Origin: Chryseobacterium sp. 18061
GTDB lineage: Bacteria > Pseudomonadota > Gammaproteobacteria > Enterobacterales > Enterobacteriaceae
Assembly (NCBI GenBank): GCA_902706205.1
Contig: CACSKA010000008.1
Span: forward strand, 163,923-227,922
Direction of reading: 5' to 3'
DNA: 64,000 nucleotides
A program made the translations under genes and the position numbers. Position 1 is the stretch's first letter; the number at the start of each line of letters is the position of its first letter. The notes below the pieces were generated by a model. That model ran no database searches. It was given only the letters and a program-made list of their open reading frames with translations, and had not been told where the DNA came from. Below, piece after piece: positions 63,390-64,000 of this stretch.

Positions 63390-64000
63390 ATGAAGCAAGG
63401 TTTGCAATTAAGGCTCAGCCAACAGCTCGCCATGACGCCGCAACTGCAACAGGCTATTCGTCTGTTGCAGCTTTCTACGCTCGAGCTGCAACAGGAACTT
63501 CAGCAAGCGCTGGAGAGTAATCCCCTGCTTGAGCAAACCGACCTTCACGAGGAAGTCGATTCACAAGAAGAAACCGACAACGACACATTTGATACCGTTG
63601 ATGCCCTCGAGCAGAAAGAGATGCCCGATGAGCTTCCGCTCGATGCCAGCTGGGATGAAATCTATACCGCAGGCACGCCGTCCGGTACCGGCACCGATTA
63701 TCAGGATGACGAACTGCCGGTCTACCAGGGCGAAACGACGCAGACACTCCAGGACTATCTGATGTGGCAGGTTGGGCTGACGCCGTTTTCCGATACCGAC
63801 CGCGCGATAGCCACGTCGATCGTGAACGCGGTTGACGATACCGGCTACCTCACCGCATCGCTGGACGAGATCCTGGAAAGCATCGGCGACGAAGAACTCG
63901 ATCTCGATGAGGTCGAAGCGGTGCTGAAACGCATCCAGCGTTTTGATCCGATCGGCGTGGCCGCGAAAGATCTGCGCGACTGCCTGTTGATCCAGCTCTC
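63390..64000 (+). CDS. rpoN: RNA polymerase sigma-54 factor RpoN, N-terminal part
   Basis: The first 203 codons of sigma-54; the gene continues past the right edge. The start MKQGLQLRLSQQLAMTPQLQQ begins region I, the Gln- and Leu-rich activator-responsive segment, followed by the acidic region II (about 55-115) and part of the core-binding domain. ATG at 63390, 48 bases after lptB. Confidence 0.97.
   Translation, partial: MKQGLQLRLSQQLAMTPQLQQAIRLLQLSTLELQQELQQALESNPLLEQTDLHEEVDSQEETDNDTFDTVDALEQKEMPDELPLDASWDEIYTAGTPSGTGTDYQDDELPVYQGETTQTLQDYLMWQVGLTPFSDTDRAIATSIVNAVDDTGYLTASLDEILESIGDEELDLDEVEAVLKRIQRFDPIGVAAKDLRDCLLIQL

Overview
The window is a 64 kb piece of an enterobacterial (order Enterobacterales, family Enterobacteriaceae) chromosome. 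Nearly every protein aligns by eye, at close to full length, with an Escherichia coli or Salmonella counterpart, and the order follows the E. coli 68-72 min region (garD - rsmI - lpoA - deaD - pnp - nusA - argG - ftsH - murA - mla - lpt - rpoN). A chromosomal class C beta-lactamase, a complete galactitol operon next to garD and an OmpA paralogue beside argG show that it is not E. coli K-12. An Enterobacter/Citrobacter/Buttiauxella-like genus is plausible, but the sequence alone does not settle it.

Layout. 1-2.1 kb: galactarate catabolism, with garP (5' end only) divergent from garD. 2.1-3.3 kb: a class C beta-lactamase convergent with garD and without an adjacent ampR. 3.5-9.9 kb: gatYZABCD plus gatR, for galactitol uptake by the PTS and breakdown through tagatose-1,6-bisphosphate. 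10-22 kb: rsmI, the lpoA-yraN-diaA-dolP group, yraQ, yraR, yhbO, yhbP, yhbQ, yhbS, then ubiT divergent from ubiUV (oxygen-independent ubiquinone synthesis) and yhbW. 22-26.7 kb: mtr, deaD with the yrbN leader peptide gene, and nlpI. 26.7-36 kb: the minus-strand transcription and translation cluster metY-rimP-nusA-infB-rbfA-truB-rpsO-pnp. 36.3-41 kb: argG and then a four-gene envelope module (IprA-like regulator, OmpA paralogue, YfaZ-like protein, small lipoprotein) ending at tRNA-Leu(GAG). 41-52 kb: secG, glmM, folP, ftsH, rlmE, yhbY, greA, dacB, obgE, yhbE, rpmA, rplU. 52-64 kb: ispB, sfsB, murA, ibaG, mlaFEDCB, yrbG, kdsD, kdsC, lptC, lptA, lptB and the 5' part of rpoN.

Much of the window serves the cell envelope: peptidoglycan (lpoA, dacB, glmM, murA, nlpI), phospholipid asymmetry (mlaFEDCB, dolP), LPS (kdsD, kdsC, lptCAB) and outer-membrane proteins. 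Another block builds the RNA and protein synthesis machinery and is laid out as one long operon with internal terminators, RNase III-type hairpins and a REP element. The variable part is confined to two slots: garD-rsmI (beta-lactamase plus galactitol genes, where E. coli K-12 has the aga/kba cluster) and argG-tRNA-Leu (envelope module, where E. coli K-12 has yhbX).

I found no insertion sequence, prophage, CRISPR array, toxin-antitoxin pair or broken gene. No wholly new system is evident. The best candidates for follow-up are the argG-tRNA-Leu envelope module, the ampR-less beta-lactamase in an unusual place, and a tRNA-Leu 3'-end fragment upstream of argG.
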